Source of the DNA: Mycobacteriales bacterium
Lineage (GTDB): Bacteria; Actinomycetota; Actinomycetes; Mycobacteriales; SCTD01
DNA length: 64,000 nucleotides
Assembly: GCA_030447385.1 (NCBI GenBank)
Contig: JAUJOY010000001.1
Coordinates: 623,629 to 687,628, forward strand
Direction of reading: 5' to 3'
Of the stretch, positions 38,878 through 47,081 are shown piece after piece (within the stretch, counting starts at the first letter, position 1; every line of letters starts with the position of its first letter). Position numbers and translations under genes: made by a program. The notes beneath the pieces were generated by a model, which worked only from the letters and a program-made list of their open reading frames with translations, was not told where the DNA came from and made no database searches.

Positions 38878-39348
38878 TCCCGCTCCCTCGTCAGGACACA
38901 AGAGCGGAGAAGCACAGGCCAGCGGGGGCGAGCGGAGGCAGGGGTCCGGGTGCAGCCGGCCGAAGGAGGGCGGAGGAGGCCGGGGAGGCGGACAGGGCAG
39001 GGTCTACGCGGTCCACGAGGCGCGGCGCCGGAGCCGGAGCGGATTGAGCGTGACGACGTCGTCGACGACACGGATGCAACAGGGAGGGCTCGTACGGCGT
39101 CACGGGCCACCGGGGTAGCCGGCGCATCGCGTTGCGCGGGAACGCGTTTGCGACCGGAGTGGGCGGCTGTGGTTGCGACCGCGACCGAGCCCGACGGCAA
39201 GCCCCGGAGTGTGACCGCTCGGCGGTGCGGCGGCGATTCGCGGTTCAAGGCGTCTGTCCAGGCGCCGCTTCGTCATGGCGTTCGCGTCCAGTCACGATCG
39301 TCTTCTGGCGCGACGGGGGAGGGCAGCGCCGGGCGTACTGTCCGACGT
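38878..39348. other. Gene-free stretch at the left of the accessory region
   Basis: About 470 bases with open frames on both strands but none with a credible start, ribosome binding site or recognisable protein. It reads as degenerate sequence. A -10-like TACTGT (39336-39341) at its right end serves the next gene. Confidence 0.5.
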
Positions 39349-39774
39349 GTGGAGTCCCGCGCGGCAGATGTCTTCTCGGCCCACCTGCAGGTGGGACGGT
39401 GGCTGAAGGACCCCCTGCTCGCGATCGTCGTCGTCCTGCGGAACCTGCCTCTCGTGATCGTGACGCTCGGCTTCTGGGACGGCACGGGCCTCCTCGCCCC
39501 GGCATGGGTCGTAGTGCTCCGGAGGGCCGACGGCACGGTCGTTCGTAAGATCCCGGCTGGCCGAGCCGAAGGTGCGGGCGAGGAGGAGCTGGCTGCGGTA
39601 CAGGCTGACCTGCAGTCCCTGGACGTGCACGCGTTCCTCGCCCGGCACGACCCCGACCAGAAGCAGCGGACGGCCCCGAAAGCGGCCGTGGAAGCGAGAC
39701 CTACGGAAGACCGCGCGGCGTCGCAGCTGCAGAGGCCGAGCGCCATCTGGGTCTGGCACTGTGGTGGATGGTGA
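39349..39774 (+). CDS. Hypothetical protein, one hydrophobic segment
   Basis: 141-aa protein of unknown function. It has a hydrophobic stretch near residues 23-41 (LLAIVVVLRNLPLVIVTLGFW), then WVVVLRRADGTVVRKIPAG. The middle is acidic and helical (EEELAAVQADLQSLDVHAFLARHD), and the end is low-complexity. GTG 39349 lies seven bases after TACTGT, as in leaderless genes; the frame is open far upstream without support. Its C-terminus looks ragged, so it may be truncated. Confidence 0.5.
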   Translation: MESRAADVFSAHLQVGRWLKDPLLAIVVVLRNLPLVIVTLGFWDGTGLLAPAWVVVLRRADGTVVRKIPAGRAEGAGEEELAAVQADLQSLDVHAFLARHDPDQKQRTAPKAAVEARPTEDRAASQLQRPSAIWVWHCGGW

Positions 39775-40412
39775 CGTACCCGTTCCGGCTCCTCGTCAAG
39801 GCCTCCACCATGGGCTTTGACATCACGTGATTGCGTAACAGGCGCACCGGAGGCGCGGAATAATCGCTCGCCGATCGCGCTCCCGAGTCTCGCTGACGAG
39901 GCTTGCCCGGGCAGGGACAGCTCCGCCCCTGGGAGCAAGCCGGCGAAGGACGCGCACGTCTCGATCCTCGGCTGGCGTCAGGCGCTCACGTGCCTGCACA
40001 TGCGCTCCCCGCCCGTAGGGCCTTGCGCCCGCTGGGTAGGCGCACCCCAAGGCCCCTCGTGGCTGGCTTGAGGGGTTGTGGCATACTCGCCCGAGCTGGG
40101 ATGTGCCTCCAGACAAGGCGGGTACGTCCGGGCCCAGCCGTCCGGGTTGTAGCGCTGCACATGACCGACCAGGACGACCTGCCAGTGGCCACGAGGGCCA
40201 CCGCCATGGCCGAAGTGGAGCGCCTGGACGAGAACGCCGGGGCGTCCGGAAGCGGCTGCGTGACGGTCGGCGGCGTCACGGTACGAGCACGCGCAGGCGC
40301 TCGATGTGCCCGTGCCGAAAGCCGCTCCTGACCCGACATCGGGGCCGAGTGCGACAGCAGCCTGTTGCTTGCCGCGCCAGGGCGCACCGAGCGCCGGTGC
40401 ATACTCAGCGTC
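39775..40412. other. Gene-poor stretch before the cupin gene
   Basis: No convincing gene. It holds a 10-bp palindrome ATCACGTGAT (39822-39831), a strong compound hairpin (40018-40055, listed separately), and a 57-codon frame at 40161-40331 that starts near a TAGCGC box but has no recognisable product. CATACT at 40400-40405 is the -10-like box for the cupin gene. Confidence 0.45.
40018..40055. other. Strong compound hairpin, possible terminator or small RNA part
   Basis: GGGCCTT (40018-40024) pairs with AAGGCCC (40049-40055). The stem continues as GCGCC (40025-40029) with GGCGC (40039-40043), leaving a five-base bulge on one side and a nine-base loop. No T-run follows, and no gene overlaps it. 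Confidence 0.4.
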
Positions 40413-40787
40413 ATGCCGCGGTCGATCGATCTTGCTCAGGCTCTGTCCACGTTCTCCCAGCCGTGGTCGCCCAGAACCGTCGCGGTCATGAACGACTACG
40501 ACGTCCGCGTGGTCAAAGCGCACGGCGAGTTCACCTGGCACAGCCACCCCGACACGGACGAGCTGTTCCTCGTCGTCGGCGGATCCCTCACGATCCGGAT
40601 GGAGGCGGAGGAGGTGATCCTCGGCTCGGGTCAGATGTACGTCGTCCCGAAGGGTGTCAGGCACCAGCCATTCTCGGCCGAAGGCGCGGACGTGGTGCTG
40701 ATCGAGCCCAGCGCGACCGTCAACACCGGCGACACGCGCAGTCACTTGACGTTCGAGCGCGCTGTGGTCAACGCTTCTCGGCAGTAG
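40413..40787 (+). CDS. Small cupin-domain protein
   Basis: 124-aa single-domain cupin. Metal-site motif 1 is HGEFTWHSHPDTDELFLVVGG (two His and a Glu-type ligand set), and motif 2 is MYVVPKGVRHQPFSAEG. The fold binds a metal and small molecules; this branch resembles mannose-6-phosphate isomerase-like cupins of unknown substrate. ATG 40413 lies seven bases after CATACT, a leaderless arrangement. It stands alone in the accessory region, and the sequence gives no pathway. Confidence 0.75.
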   Translation: MPRSIDLAQALSTFSQPWSPRTVAVMNDYDVRVVKAHGEFTWHSHPDTDELFLVVGGSLTIRMEAEEVILGSGQMYVVPKGVRHQPFSAEGADVVLIEPSATVNTGDTRSHLTFERAVVNASRQ

Positions 40788-41145
40788 CCGAACCCGTTTC
40801 TCCCCTTGCTGTCGTCCTCGACATAGGAGCCGTTCCTCTCGTCGGCGGCGATCTGCTGCAGCGTTCTCAGGCGAAGCGGACGTCGGCTGCTCAGAAGTTG
40901 GTTGACCTGGCTCGTCACCTGGCATGCTCATGCTCGCCGCGCCGGCAGGTGGCTGCGTCGCTAGACGACGAGTGCGACGGGCCTCCGGTAGTGCGGCCCT
41001 GTGGGTCAGGCGCCGAGGCGCTGTTTCCGGCGACCGAGCCGTTGGTGACTTTAATGCGAATTGTCTGCGCCCCGGAAAACGCCTCCTGCAACGGGTCAGG
41101 AATCTCCTCTGCGGGTACTGCAACAACAGTGGCCGAGGAGGCAGC
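40788..41145. other. Gene-free stretch between cupin and stress-type gene pair
   Basis: About 360 bases with no credible gene. It is visibly more A/T-containing than the surroundings near 41040-41080. It must hold the promoter of the following pair; GGGTAC at 41113-41118 resembles the -10 of stress sigma factors of the SigB type, but no convincing -35 partner is seen. Confidence 0.4.
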
Positions 41146-41685
41146 ATGGAGCGCTACGGAACGCCCACCGACGATATGCCCGACCCACGCGACGAGCGGC
41201 ACCCTCAACAGGACATCCCGGAACGCGACTCCTACGACGATCCGCAACCGGCGGTCAGCGGCGAGTCGGACCGCCCACGCCACGAGGCTGACGATCAGTC
41301 TGGCACCGAGCCGGGGGGTGCGGCTGAATCCAGCCAGGCGTACCGGGCTGGGCATCCGGATCCGCGCTCCGAGGGGCCATCGCGTGGACTCGGCTCGCCG
41401 GGTGAGGGTCAGCAGTACTCCTCCCTGCTCAGCGACCGCGAGGCTGGCGTCTTCCTGGACCGGTGGCGCGAGGTGCAGGCACGTTTCGTTGATGATCCCC
41501 GAACCGCAGTGCAAGACGGCGACGCTCTGGTGGCCGAACTCATGCGGTCGCTGGCTGACCGCTTCGGGGAGCAGAAGGGCGCGCTCGAGGAGCAGTGGAA
41601 CAGCGGGGGCGAGCCCGAGACCGAGCAGCTGCGCCTGGCACTGCAGGAGTACCGCTCGTTCTTCAACCGGTTGCTGAGCACATGA
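41146..41685 (+). CDS. Conserved hypothetical hydrophilic protein, paralogue of next gene
   Basis: 179-aa soluble protein. The first 95 residues are low-complexity and rich in Pro, Asp, Glu, Ser and Arg (disordered). The C-terminal domain, LSDREAGVFLDRWREVQARFVDDPRTAV...LVAELMRSLADRF...LRLALQEYRSFFNRLL, recurs in the next gene as FAAEWRITQEEFVDRPGEAV...LVERVIRERG...LRQAMVHYRSLFAELL. This domain is common in actinobacterial proteins of unknown, possibly stress-related, function. ATG 41146 follows GAGGAG. The frame is open upstream but without support. Likely co-transcribed with the next gene, 43 bases away. Confidence 0.7.
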   Translation: MERYGTPTDDMPDPRDERHPQQDIPERDSYDDPQPAVSGESDRPRHEADDQSGTEPGGAAESSQAYRAGHPDPRSEGPSRGLGSPGEGQQYSSLLSDREAGVFLDRWREVQARFVDDPRTAVQDGDALVAELMRSLADRFGEQKGALEEQWNSGGEPETEQLRLALQEYRSFFNRLLST

Positions 41686-41728
41686 GCCGGCCGCCCGTGC
41701 CCGACCCGTCTCTGAAGGAGACTCGCTC

Positions 41729-42325
41729 GTGAGCAATACCCTTGTTCTCGTTGTCGTCGTCGTCGTCATCGTCATCGTCGCACTGGCACTGCTCGCCTTT
41801 GTCCTGCTGCGCCAGAAGAAGCGTGCCGGGCTGCGCCAGCGGTTCGGACCGGAGTACGACCGAACCGTGGAGCAAAGCGAGAAGCGGCGCGACGCCGAAC
41901 GTGATCTCCAGCAACGTGCAGAGCGGCGCAACGAGCTCGATGTGCGACCACTGGATCCCCGCCAGCGAGACATGTTCGCTGCGGAGTGGCGCATCACCCA
42001 GGAGGAGTTCGTCGATCGGCCCGGCGAGGCGGTGAGGTCGGCTCATGCGCTCGTCGAACGCGTCATCCGGGAGCGGGGGTATCCCGTCGAAGACTCCGAG
42101 CAGATGACACGCGACCTCTCAGTCGACCATGCACATGTCATCAGTGAATACCGCTCAGCGCGGCAGATCTCCGAGCTCAGCGAGCGCAACCAGGCGACGA
42201 CGGAGCAGCTGCGACAGGCAATGGTGCATTACCGGTCACTGTTCGCCGAGCTGCTCGATGACGAGGACCCTGCCTCCAGGAGCGACGCGGGCGCGCCCGA
42301 CGACGGCAGAGGCGGCCGTCGCTGA
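41729..42325 (+). CDS. Membrane-anchored conserved hypothetical protein
   Basis: 198-aa protein with one N-terminal membrane helix made almost only of Val, Ile, Ala and Leu (residues 5-26), encoded by a run of GTC triplets. Next come RQKKRAGLRQRFGPEYDRTVEQ, a charged coiled-coil-like stretch, and the same C-terminal domain as in the preceding gene. RFGPEYDRTV recurs in a widespread family of unknown function. GTG 41729 follows GAAGGAG. The cytoplasmic domain may interact with the soluble paralogue. Confidence 0.75.
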   Translation: MSNTLVLVVVVVVIVIVALALLAFVLLRQKKRAGLRQRFGPEYDRTVEQSEKRRDAERDLQQRAERRNELDVRPLDPRQRDMFAAEWRITQEEFVDRPGEAVRSAHALVERVIRERGYPVEDSEQMTRDLSVDHAHVISEYRSARQISELSERNQATTEQLRQAMVHYRSLFAELLDDEDPASRSDAGAPDDGRGGRR

Positions 42326-42658
42326 GGGAAGCGGTCATGGCCGTTCGACCTGGTGGCCCGGAATCCACCGTGCGCCAGACGGTGCTGGCTCCCGAAGCTG
42401 CTCTTCGACGTGACCGGGCCGATGGTGAGGAGCGTCGCTGCGGGTGAACGCAGACGTCGACGGGCAACCGTTCTGCGTCCTCCGGGCGAAGGCAGCGGTG
42501 GCCCTGGGCCTGGAGACTGCCGCCTCCTCCAGCGAGATCGAGCGACAGCCTCCCTACGGCAAGGCCGAGGTGCCGCGCTCACCGGGTTCGTGCGACAGCC
42601 GCAAGCTCAACCAGCGACGCATCATCGCGCTGTCGCACAAGCGCCGGCCGCGGCGGGA
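42326..42658. other. Gene-free stretch
   Basis: About 330 bases between two genes facing each other. Open frames exist on both strands, including one of 80 codons at 42444, but none has a plausible start context or a recognisable product. No clear terminator hairpin was found. Confidence 0.45.
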
Positions 42659-43567
42659 TCATCCCGCGGAGAGGGCCTTCTCGTAGGCTTTGGTAAACGT
42701 CCGCTCCGCATAGGCGTGGTAGTACCAGGGGTACTCGTAGGCCCGCGGGCCGAGCAGCCGGAAGACCTGTGCGGCCTGCGGCCACCGCTCCGCCTGCGCA
42801 AGCGTGTAGCCGACCACCGTGAGGTCGTGGAAGGCGTACGCGTGCCCCGGCCGGGTCTCGGTCGCCCACGCGTGCCCGGCGTCGAGGTCGGCGGCGACGT
42901 CGGGCCGCTGCCAGAATCCCACAAGGGCCCCGGCGTCACCCTCGTCGCGCTCGTCGAGGGCGTACTCGGCGTGCGCTTGCAGCGGCACGACCGGCGCCCA
43001 GGGTGGCGCGGTGACGCTACGGGCGAAGGCGTACATCTCCTCGTGCGAGCCCCACCACTTGCGGGCCACGCACTGCAGCCGCGCGATGTGCCCCAGCCGG
43101 TTCTGCGGGTCGCGGCGGCACAGCTCGGCCCAGTGGTCGTCGAGCACCTCGCGGCCGTCCTGCCGGCCGATGCTCAGCCAGGTCAGCACGACCCATGGGG
43201 TCGGGTCCTCCGGTGCGGTGCGCGCCGCGTAGTGCGCGAGCGGCAACGCCTGCTCGAGGATGCGGAAGAACGCGTCGAAGGCGCTCTCGCCGGTCGCGGA
43301 CGCGCGGCCGTGGCCGCGGGCGTCCCAGGCGCGCTGCACCGTGGCCCAGGCGGCGATGACGTGCGCGCCGGGATCGTCCGGCCGGGCGGTCAGCCAGGCA
43401 TCCAGCCAGGGCGTCGGCTGGACGGCAGCGGTGGCCAGGGCGTTGGCCACGGCGCCGCGGCGGTCCCAGTCACGGCCGGCCGTGCCGGCAAGCAGGTCGG
43501 CGGCAGGCTCCCACCGCCCCGTGCCCACGGCCAGGTCGCGCACCTGCGCGAGCTCGGCATCGACCAT
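42659..43567 (-). CDS. DUF4034-like helical repeat protein
   Basis: 302-aa soluble protein, rich in Ala and Trp, with TPR-like alpha-helical pairs. It resembles DUF4034 proteins of actinobacteria: DWDRRGAVANALATAA, RPDDPGAHVIAAWATVQRAWDARG, DPTPWVVLTWLSIG and KWWGSHEEMYAFAR. Function unknown. ATG 43567; the frame extends upstream without support. It is divergent from an M16-like peptidase, with 163 bases between the starts. Whether the two work together is open. Confidence 0.7.
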   Translation of the reverse strand: MVDAELAQVRDLAVGTGRWEPAADLLAGTAGRDWDRRGAVANALATAAVQPTPWLDAWLTARPDDPGAHVIAAWATVQRAWDARGHGRASATGESAFDAFFRILEQALPLAHYAARTAPEDPTPWVVLTWLSIGRQDGREVLDDHWAELCRRDPQNRLGHIARLQCVARKWWGSHEEMYAFARSVTAPPWAPVVPLQAHAEYALDERDEGDAGALVGFWQRPDVAADLDAGHAWATETRPGHAYAFHDLTVVGYTLAQAERWPQAAQVFRLLGPRAYEYPWYYHAYAERTFTKAYEKALSAG

Positions 43568-43730
43568 GGCCGGGTCGGTCCTCGACAAGGCGGGGCGGCT
43601 CGGCACGGCCGGAGCGGCGGAACAGCGGCACGCGCCCAGCCAACCATGCGACCAAACGGGCGGCGCAGACGCACGGACCGGACCAGCATCGGCGCCTCCC
43701 GTCCGTCCGCCTGCCGCGTGGAGCCGCTGC

Positions 43731-45542
43731 GTGCCCGTGAGCGCGACGTCGGTCGCTGGCTTGCCGGCGTTCGTCGTCGAGGGCGACGGCCCGGTGCGGG
43801 TGGCGCTGGCATTCCGGGTCGGGACCAGTGACGAGCGGCTGGTCGAGGCCGGGGTGACGCATCTGGTTGAGCACCTGGCCATGCACGCCCTCGGCCGGAG
43901 GGCGCACGACAGCAACGCCTTCGTCGACGCGCTGCGGACCGTCTTCTACGCCAGTGGCACCCTCGCGGAGGTCACGGCCTTCCTCGAGGGGGTGTGCACC
44001 GCGCTGCGGACGCTGCCGCTGGACCGCCTCGAGCTCGAGCGCCGGGTGCTGCTCACCGAGGCCGCCCGCCGCGGCGGCAGCGCCCACGACGAGCTGCTCG
44101 CCTACCGCTTCGGCCCGCGCACCTACGGGGTGCGCGCCTACGCCGAGCACGGGCTGCGACGACGGCTGCAGGCCGACGATGTGGCGGCCTGGAGCGCCGG
44201 GCGCTTCACCGCCGGTAACGGGGCGCTCTGGTCAACCGTCCCGCTGGACGGCCTGGAGCTGGACCTGCCGCCCGGGCCGCGCCTGGACTGCGTCGAGCCG
44301 CACGCGACCGACCAGCTGCCGGCCCGTTTCGGTGCCCGGGCGGCGCTGGGCCTCGACGTCGTGGCGCCGCGGTCGGTGGCGCTGAGTACCGCCTGGCGGG
44401 TGCTGCAGAACCGGGTGCACGACGCGCTGCGCCGCGAGCACGGGGTGGTCTACGACGTCGCCGTCGACTCCGAGCGGGTCGGCCGCGACAGTCGCCGGCT
44501 CGTGCTGCTCACCGATCCGCTCCCGGAGCTGCGCTACCGCGCGGGGCGGCTGCTCACCGGCACGCTCGAGCAGCTCGCGCAGGAGGGGGTCACCGACGAG
44601 GAGGTGCGCACCGAGACGGGGCTGACGCTGCGGGCCTGGGACGAGCCCGGTGCGGATCTCGCCGCTGCTGACGCCGCGGCCCTCGACGCCCTGCTCGGGC
44701 TGCCGTTCAAACAGCTCGAGCGGCACCGCGACGAGCAGGCGGCGCTGGCGACCGCGCTGGTCGCGGTGCAAGACGAGGTTGTCACCGTCCTGCCGCTTCG
44801 GCCGGTGGCGCGCTGGTCGGCGACGTGGGAGCCGGGCCGGGCGTTCTGGCCGGACCCGCGGGTCGCGCAGACCTCGGTCGCGGCGGCACGGCGCCGGCTG
44901 GTCGTCGGCGAGGGCGGGGTGACGCTGGCGGTCAGCGAGCGCGAGCCGCTGACGGTCCCGTACCGGTTCTGCGAGGCGGTTCTGGCGTGGGAGGACGGCA
45001 GCCGGCGGCTGCTCGGCGCCGACGGCTTCTCGGTCTCGGTGCTGCCATGGGAGTGGCATGACGGTGCCGACGCCGTAGCCCTGGTCGACCGGGCCGCCCC
45101 GGCTGAGCTCGTGATCCCGATGGGACCCGGCGAGGGACCGCCGCCCGAGCTGGCGCGGCCGGTCCCGGCGCCGCCCCCGCCAAGACAGCGGTGGGCACCG
45201 TGGGCGCTGCTCCCGCTTTGGGCGCTGGTATCGCTGGCGCTCACGACCTTCGCCTTCACGCCCGTCGACGTGTCCGGCCACTCCGACCTCGGTTCCTACA
45301 TCGCGTACGGATGCGACCGCGTGTCGGCCCTGGAGGTCCTGCGAGACGGTCCCGGTCCGCTGGTGTCGGAACTGCCGCCGCCGGGTGACCGGCAGCTGGC
45401 GGATGCCTGCCGCAACGAAGCACGGGTCGACGTCGGCTTCGCCGTCGGGGGCGCGATGTCGCTGGTCACGGCGGTCGTCATGACCGGGCGCTCGCTGCTG
45501 CGAATGCTGCGCAACCGGCGCGCCCGCGCGCGCAGCAGGTGA
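43731..45542 (+). CDS. M16-like zinc peptidase with C-terminal membrane anchor
   Basis: 603-aa protein. The N-terminal half resembles M16 peptidases (pitrilysin/processing peptidase type). The inverted zinc motif HLVEH lies at residues 44-48, and a likely distal Glu ligand at 103 or 110, closer than the roughly 76 residues usual for M16. A second, degenerate M16-like repeat seems to follow. Residues 480-605 hold a Pro-rich linker and two membrane helices, ending in a basic tail, which is unusual for the family. GTG 43731 has GGAG seven bases upstream. Role unknown; an activity is plausible because the zinc site is intact. Confidence 0.7.
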   Translation: MPVSATSVAGLPAFVVEGDGPVRVALAFRVGTSDERLVEAGVTHLVEHLAMHALGRRAHDSNAFVDALRTVFYASGTLAEVTAFLEGVCTALRTLPLDRLELERRVLLTEAARRGGSAHDELLAYRFGPRTYGVRAYAEHGLRRRLQADDVAAWSAGRFTAGNGALWSTVPLDGLELDLPPGPRLDCVEPHATDQLPARFGARAALGLDVVAPRSVALSTAWRVLQNRVHDALRREHGVVYDVAVDSERVGRDSRRLVLLTDPLPELRYRAGRLLTGTLEQLAQEGVTDEEVRTETGLTLRAWDEPGADLAAADAAALDALLGLPFKQLERHRDEQAALATALVAVQDEVVTVLPLRPVARWSATWEPGRAFWPDPRVAQTSVAAARRRLVVGEGGVTLAVSEREPLTVPYRFCEAVLAWEDGSRRLLGADGFSVSVLPWEWHDGADAVALVDRAAPAELVIPMGPGEGPPPELARPVPAPPPPRQRWAPWALLPLWALVSLALTTFAFTPVDVSGHSDLGSYIAYGCDRVSALEVLRDGPGPLVSELPPPGDRQLADACRNEARVDVGFAVGGAMSLVTAVVMTGRSLLRMLRNRRARARSR

Positions 45543-45622
45543 CGACCCCGACCGGCTGAACAGGGCCAGCTGCTCCCGGGGGTGGTAGCCACCGCTGGCG
45601 TGCTCGGGACGGCGAGGGTGAG

Positions 45623-45999
45623 ATGCAGGAGACTTTCGACGTGACCTTGCCGGACCCCGCCCACTTCGCCGCCCAGTGGATCTCGCACTGGAACGCCCGC
45701 GACGCCGAGGCGGTCCTGGCCCAGTACGCGGACGACGTCGTCTTCACGTCACCCACGGCGTTGAGACTTGTTCCGCACACCGGCGGAACCGTGCGCGGCA
45801 AGGACGCGCTCCGCAGTTACTGGACACACGTGCGCTCGAAGCAAATCCGGATCTTCACTTCCTGCTGGTGGGCGTCTACGCGGGGATCGACACCATCGTT
45901 GTTCAGTACCGGAACCAGTTGGGCGGGTTGGTCAGCGAGGTGCTGATCTTCCGGAACGGGCTCGTCGCGGAGGGTCACGCCGCGCATCTACGGCCCTGA
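45623..45999 (+). pseudogene. Frameshifted SnoaL-like (NTF2 fold) gene
   Basis: The first frame reads HFAAQWISHWNARDAEAVLAQYADDVVF and VRGKDALRSYW. Family continuity is then lost, and the rest is found in another frame as ALEANPDLHFLLVGVYAG, VVQYRNQLGG and EVLIFRNGLVAEGH. The switch falls near 45830-45835 and fits a single-base loss. Rejoined, it is a normal SnoaL-like/NTF2-fold protein of about 125 aa, a group of small polyketide-cyclase-like or isomerase-like proteins. Either a true pseudogene or a sequencing error. Confidence 0.7.
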
Positions 46000-46149
46000 G
46001 GCCGAACAGCTTCAGGCGGCGAGCAGGCGCCCGGCGTGCCTGAGCAGACCAAGGAGCGCCTGCCCACTCCTGCTCCCTGCGGCTCGACGGGGAACCCAGG
46101 GACCAGCGGTAGCGGTGTCCGGCACCGGGCGAGTGGGTAGGGCCGAGAA

Positions 46150-46476
46150 ATGAACGAAGCCACCGATGCCGCGCTCGCGCTCGAGGAGACGGCGCCCGTG
46201 GAGGTGGCCCTTCCGACGTTCGCCGTGCTCGCCCGGCTGCGCAGCACAGCAGCGGACGGCCGGGCCGCGGTCGCCGACGTCATCAGGCAGGTTGCGCCGT
46301 CTGCCGGGCTCTACGACGACGTCGTCGTGGAGCGACAGGAGGACGACGGCAGCTTCTGGGTGGTGGTCCGCTTCGTCACGGTCAGCGTCGATGCGCACAC
46401 CGCCGTGCTCGGTGTGCACGAGACGCTGACCGGTCAGGGCGTCGCCGTGGACGAGGTGTGGGCGCTGCCGAACTGA
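46150..46476 (+). CDS. Conserved-looking hypothetical protein
   Basis: 108-aa soluble protein without signal peptide or cysteine. The pattern is EVALPTFAVLARLRSTAADG, then YDDVVVERQEDDGSFWVVVRFVTVSVDAHTAVLGVHETL, which suggests an alpha-beta fold. I do not recognise the family. ATG 46150, with TAGGGC just upstream suggesting a short or absent leader. It is the last gene of the accessory stretch before tRNA-Thr. Confidence 0.6.
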   Translation: MNEATDAALALEETAPVEVALPTFAVLARLRSTAADGRAAVADVIRQVAPSAGLYDDVVVERQEDDGSFWVVVRFVTVSVDAHTAVLGVHETLTGQGVAVDEVWALPN

Positions 46477-46549
46477 GCGGCCGTAGGTGGGAAGGCGGCA
46501 CGACGTCCAGGGCCACCGGCCCATCGGGTAGAATTCGCCTGCTTCAGCC

Positions 46550-46622
46550 GCCCCCTTAGCTCAGTCGGCAGAGCGTCTCCATGGTAAGGAGAAGGTCTAC
46601 GGTTCGATTCCGTAAGGGGGCT
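46550..46622 (+). tRNA. tRNA-Thr (GGT)
   Basis: Acceptor GCCCCCT pairs with AGGGGGC; discriminator T46622; no encoded CCA. Anticodon stem TCTCC/GGAGA with loop ATGGTAA gives GGT. T-arm TACGG-TTCGATT-CCGTA. A -10-like TAGAAT at 46529-46534. A hairpin at 46628-46645 separates it from tRNA-Met. Confidence 0.96.
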
Positions 46623-46651
46623 CTGCTCCGCCTGCTTGCGGGCGGTCCTGC

Positions 46652-46724
46652 GGCGGTGTAGCTCAGTTGGCAGAGCAAGCGACTCATAATCGCTGTGTCA
46701 CCGGTTCAAGTCCGGTCATCGCTA
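46652..46724 (+). tRNA. tRNA-Met (CAT)
   Basis: Acceptor GGCGGTG pairs with CATCGCT (two G-U pairs); discriminator A46724; no encoded CCA. Anticodon loop CTCATAA gives CAT at 46685-46687; T-arm ACCGG/CCGGT. The position thrT-metT-rpmG, as in mycobacteria, favours elongator tRNA-Met over initiator or Ile2. Confidence 0.92.
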
Positions 46725-46792
46725 CGTGTCCCGGTCGACGCGCCGGGTAGTCTCGGCCGCACTCGCCCCTCCTGAGAGCAGGCACCTTTCGC

Positions 46793-46957
46793 ATGGCAGC
46801 CACCGACGTACGTCCCAAGATCACCATGGCCTGCCAGGAGTGCAAGAACCGCAACTACATCACCAAGAAGAACCGGCGCAACGATCCTGACCGCCTGGAC
46901 CTCAAGAAGTTCTGCCCCACCTGCCGGACCCACACGGCGCACCGCGAGACACGCTGA
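46793..46957 (+). CDS. rpmG: 50S ribosomal protein L33
   Basis: 54-aa ribosomal protein of the zinc-binding (C+) type. CQEC (residues 14-17) and CPTC (about 42-45) bind Zn, with [23 protein letters not shown] between them, the L33 hallmark. ATG 46793. A -10-like TAGTCT at 46748-46753 lies upstream. Conserved order thrT-metT-rpmG-hadA. Confidence 0.96.
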   Translation: MAATDVRPKITMACQECKNRNYITKKNRRNDPDRLDLKKFCPTCRTHTAHRETR

Positions 46958-46980
46958 CCCGCGCACACCGCTGCGCACCG

Positions 46981-47006
46981 AGGCCGGTCCCGTCGGCGGC
47001 CGGCCT
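46981..47006 (+). terminator. Hairpin after rpmG
   Basis: AGGCCGG (46981-46987) pairs perfectly with CCGGCCT (47000-47006), followed by a T. It lies 24 bases after the rpmG stop and likely terminates the tRNA-rpmG transcript before hadA. Confidence 0.5.
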
Positions 47007-47081
47007 TCGTGCTGCGGCGCCCGGGGCGGCGCTACGGTGCTGCACGCGCCGTGCCCGTCCGCCCCACCCGCAGGGAGACCG

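Noticed and set aside
40161-40331. 57-codon frame with a TAGCGC box upstream
   Set aside because: No ribosome binding site, no recognisable product and an Arg-rich random-looking end.
41753-41779. CRISPR-like or tandem array
   Set aside because: It is a simple GTC codon run inside a coding sequence; there are no spacers. No CRISPR array was seen anywhere in the window.
42444-42686. 80-codon frame on the plus strand
   Set aside because: It runs into the opposing DUF4034-like gene, lacks a start context, and its sequence looks non-biological.
38833-46549. Integrated mobile element with integrase and att sites
   Set aside because: No integrase, transposase or repeat of the tRNA-Tyr 3' end was found by eye; only the variable-locus idea is kept.
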